Source of the DNA: an uncultured Mailhella sp.
GTDB taxonomy: Bacteria > Desulfobacterota > Desulfovibrionia > Desulfovibrionales > Desulfovibrionaceae
Direction: 5' to 3'
Assembly (NCBI GenBank): GCA_905192935.1
Contig: CAJJMX010000109.1
Coordinates: 1 to 5,975 of the forward strand
DNA length: 5,975 bases
The notes beneath the pieces were generated by a model, which did not search any database, was not told where the DNA came from, and worked only from the letters and a program-made list of their open reading frames with translations. This document shows positions 5,813 through 5,975 of this stretch, in pieces (position 1 is the first letter of the stretch; every line of letters starts with the position of its first letter). Made by a program: the position numbers and the translations under genes.

Positions 5813-5975
5813 ATGCGCCGGACTCCACAGAACACGCGCCTTCCGTATTATCTCTGCGTCCTGACCGCAGTTCGGAGCACACCTCTTCCGGCCGCCCCGC
5901 GCATGTTCACCGGCGATTCCGTCCGGCGGGACCGCCGTGCTTGCCGAGTCCTCTCTTTTTCTATACCGTGAAAAA
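5813..5975. other. Intergenic tail without a supported gene
   Basis: I find no credible reading frame, RNA gene or strong repeat here. There is a small hairpin (5924-5928 with 5933-5937). A weak promoter-like pair, TTGCCG (5941-5946) and TATACC (5962-5967), has a suboptimal 15-base spacer. A gene beginning beyond the right edge could use it. Confidence 0.4.

Noticed and set aside
5941..5967. Promoter reading rightwards out of the window
   Set aside because: The TTGCCG and TATACC pair has a 15-base spacer and the downstream gene is not in view, so it is not called as a feature.

Overview
The window looks like an ordinary chromosomal segment of a GC-rich bacterium (roughly 60% GC by eye, not counted). 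Protein types and style suggest a deltaproteobacterial sulfate reducer of the Desulfovibrio/Bilophila group. That placement is inference from the sequence only. There is no rRNA, insertion sequence, CRISPR array, phage gene or long repeat.

Layout. (1) 1-795, +: the 3' two thirds of an mgtE-type magnesium channel, cut by the left edge. (2) 861-2546, all on -: a tRNA-Ala(GGC) gene, an intrinsic terminator only 8 nt beyond its encoded CCA end, then a stand-alone B3/4-domain protein gene and an EamA/DMT-family transporter gene that overlap by one base. A strong hairpin at 806-838 ends this unit and separates it from the convergent mgtE. (3) 2627-3309, -: two genes overlapping by one base, an acidic small protein of uncertain family followed by an unusually short DUF615/DarP-type ribosome-assembly protein. 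(4) 3513-4453, +: a cysteine-containing protein I cannot name, followed 2 nt later by diacylglycerol kinase dgkA. This pair diverges from region 3 across a 203-bp promoter region and ends at a hairpin around 4482-4511. (5) 4590-5777, +: an RlmI-type 23S rRNA cytosine-C5 methyltransferase with its own terminator. (6) 5813-5975: a short tail with no gene that I can support.

Functional reading. Four loci concern translation (tRNA-Ala, the B3/4 protein, DarP-like, RlmI-like). Three encode membrane proteins (MgtE, EamA transporter, DgkA). The most thought-provoking arrangement is tRNA-Ala, terminator, B3/4 protein, EamA transporter. B3/4 is the domain that carries the editing site in phenylalanyl-tRNA synthetase, and some EamA proteins export amino acids, so the pair could handle a toxic or mischarged amino acid. 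The 24 nt between the terminator and the B3/4 start leave no room for a usual promoter, so B3/4 and transporter expression may depend on read-through of the tRNA terminator. This is a hypothesis, not a demonstrated system. I see no clear sign of a wholly new multi-gene system.
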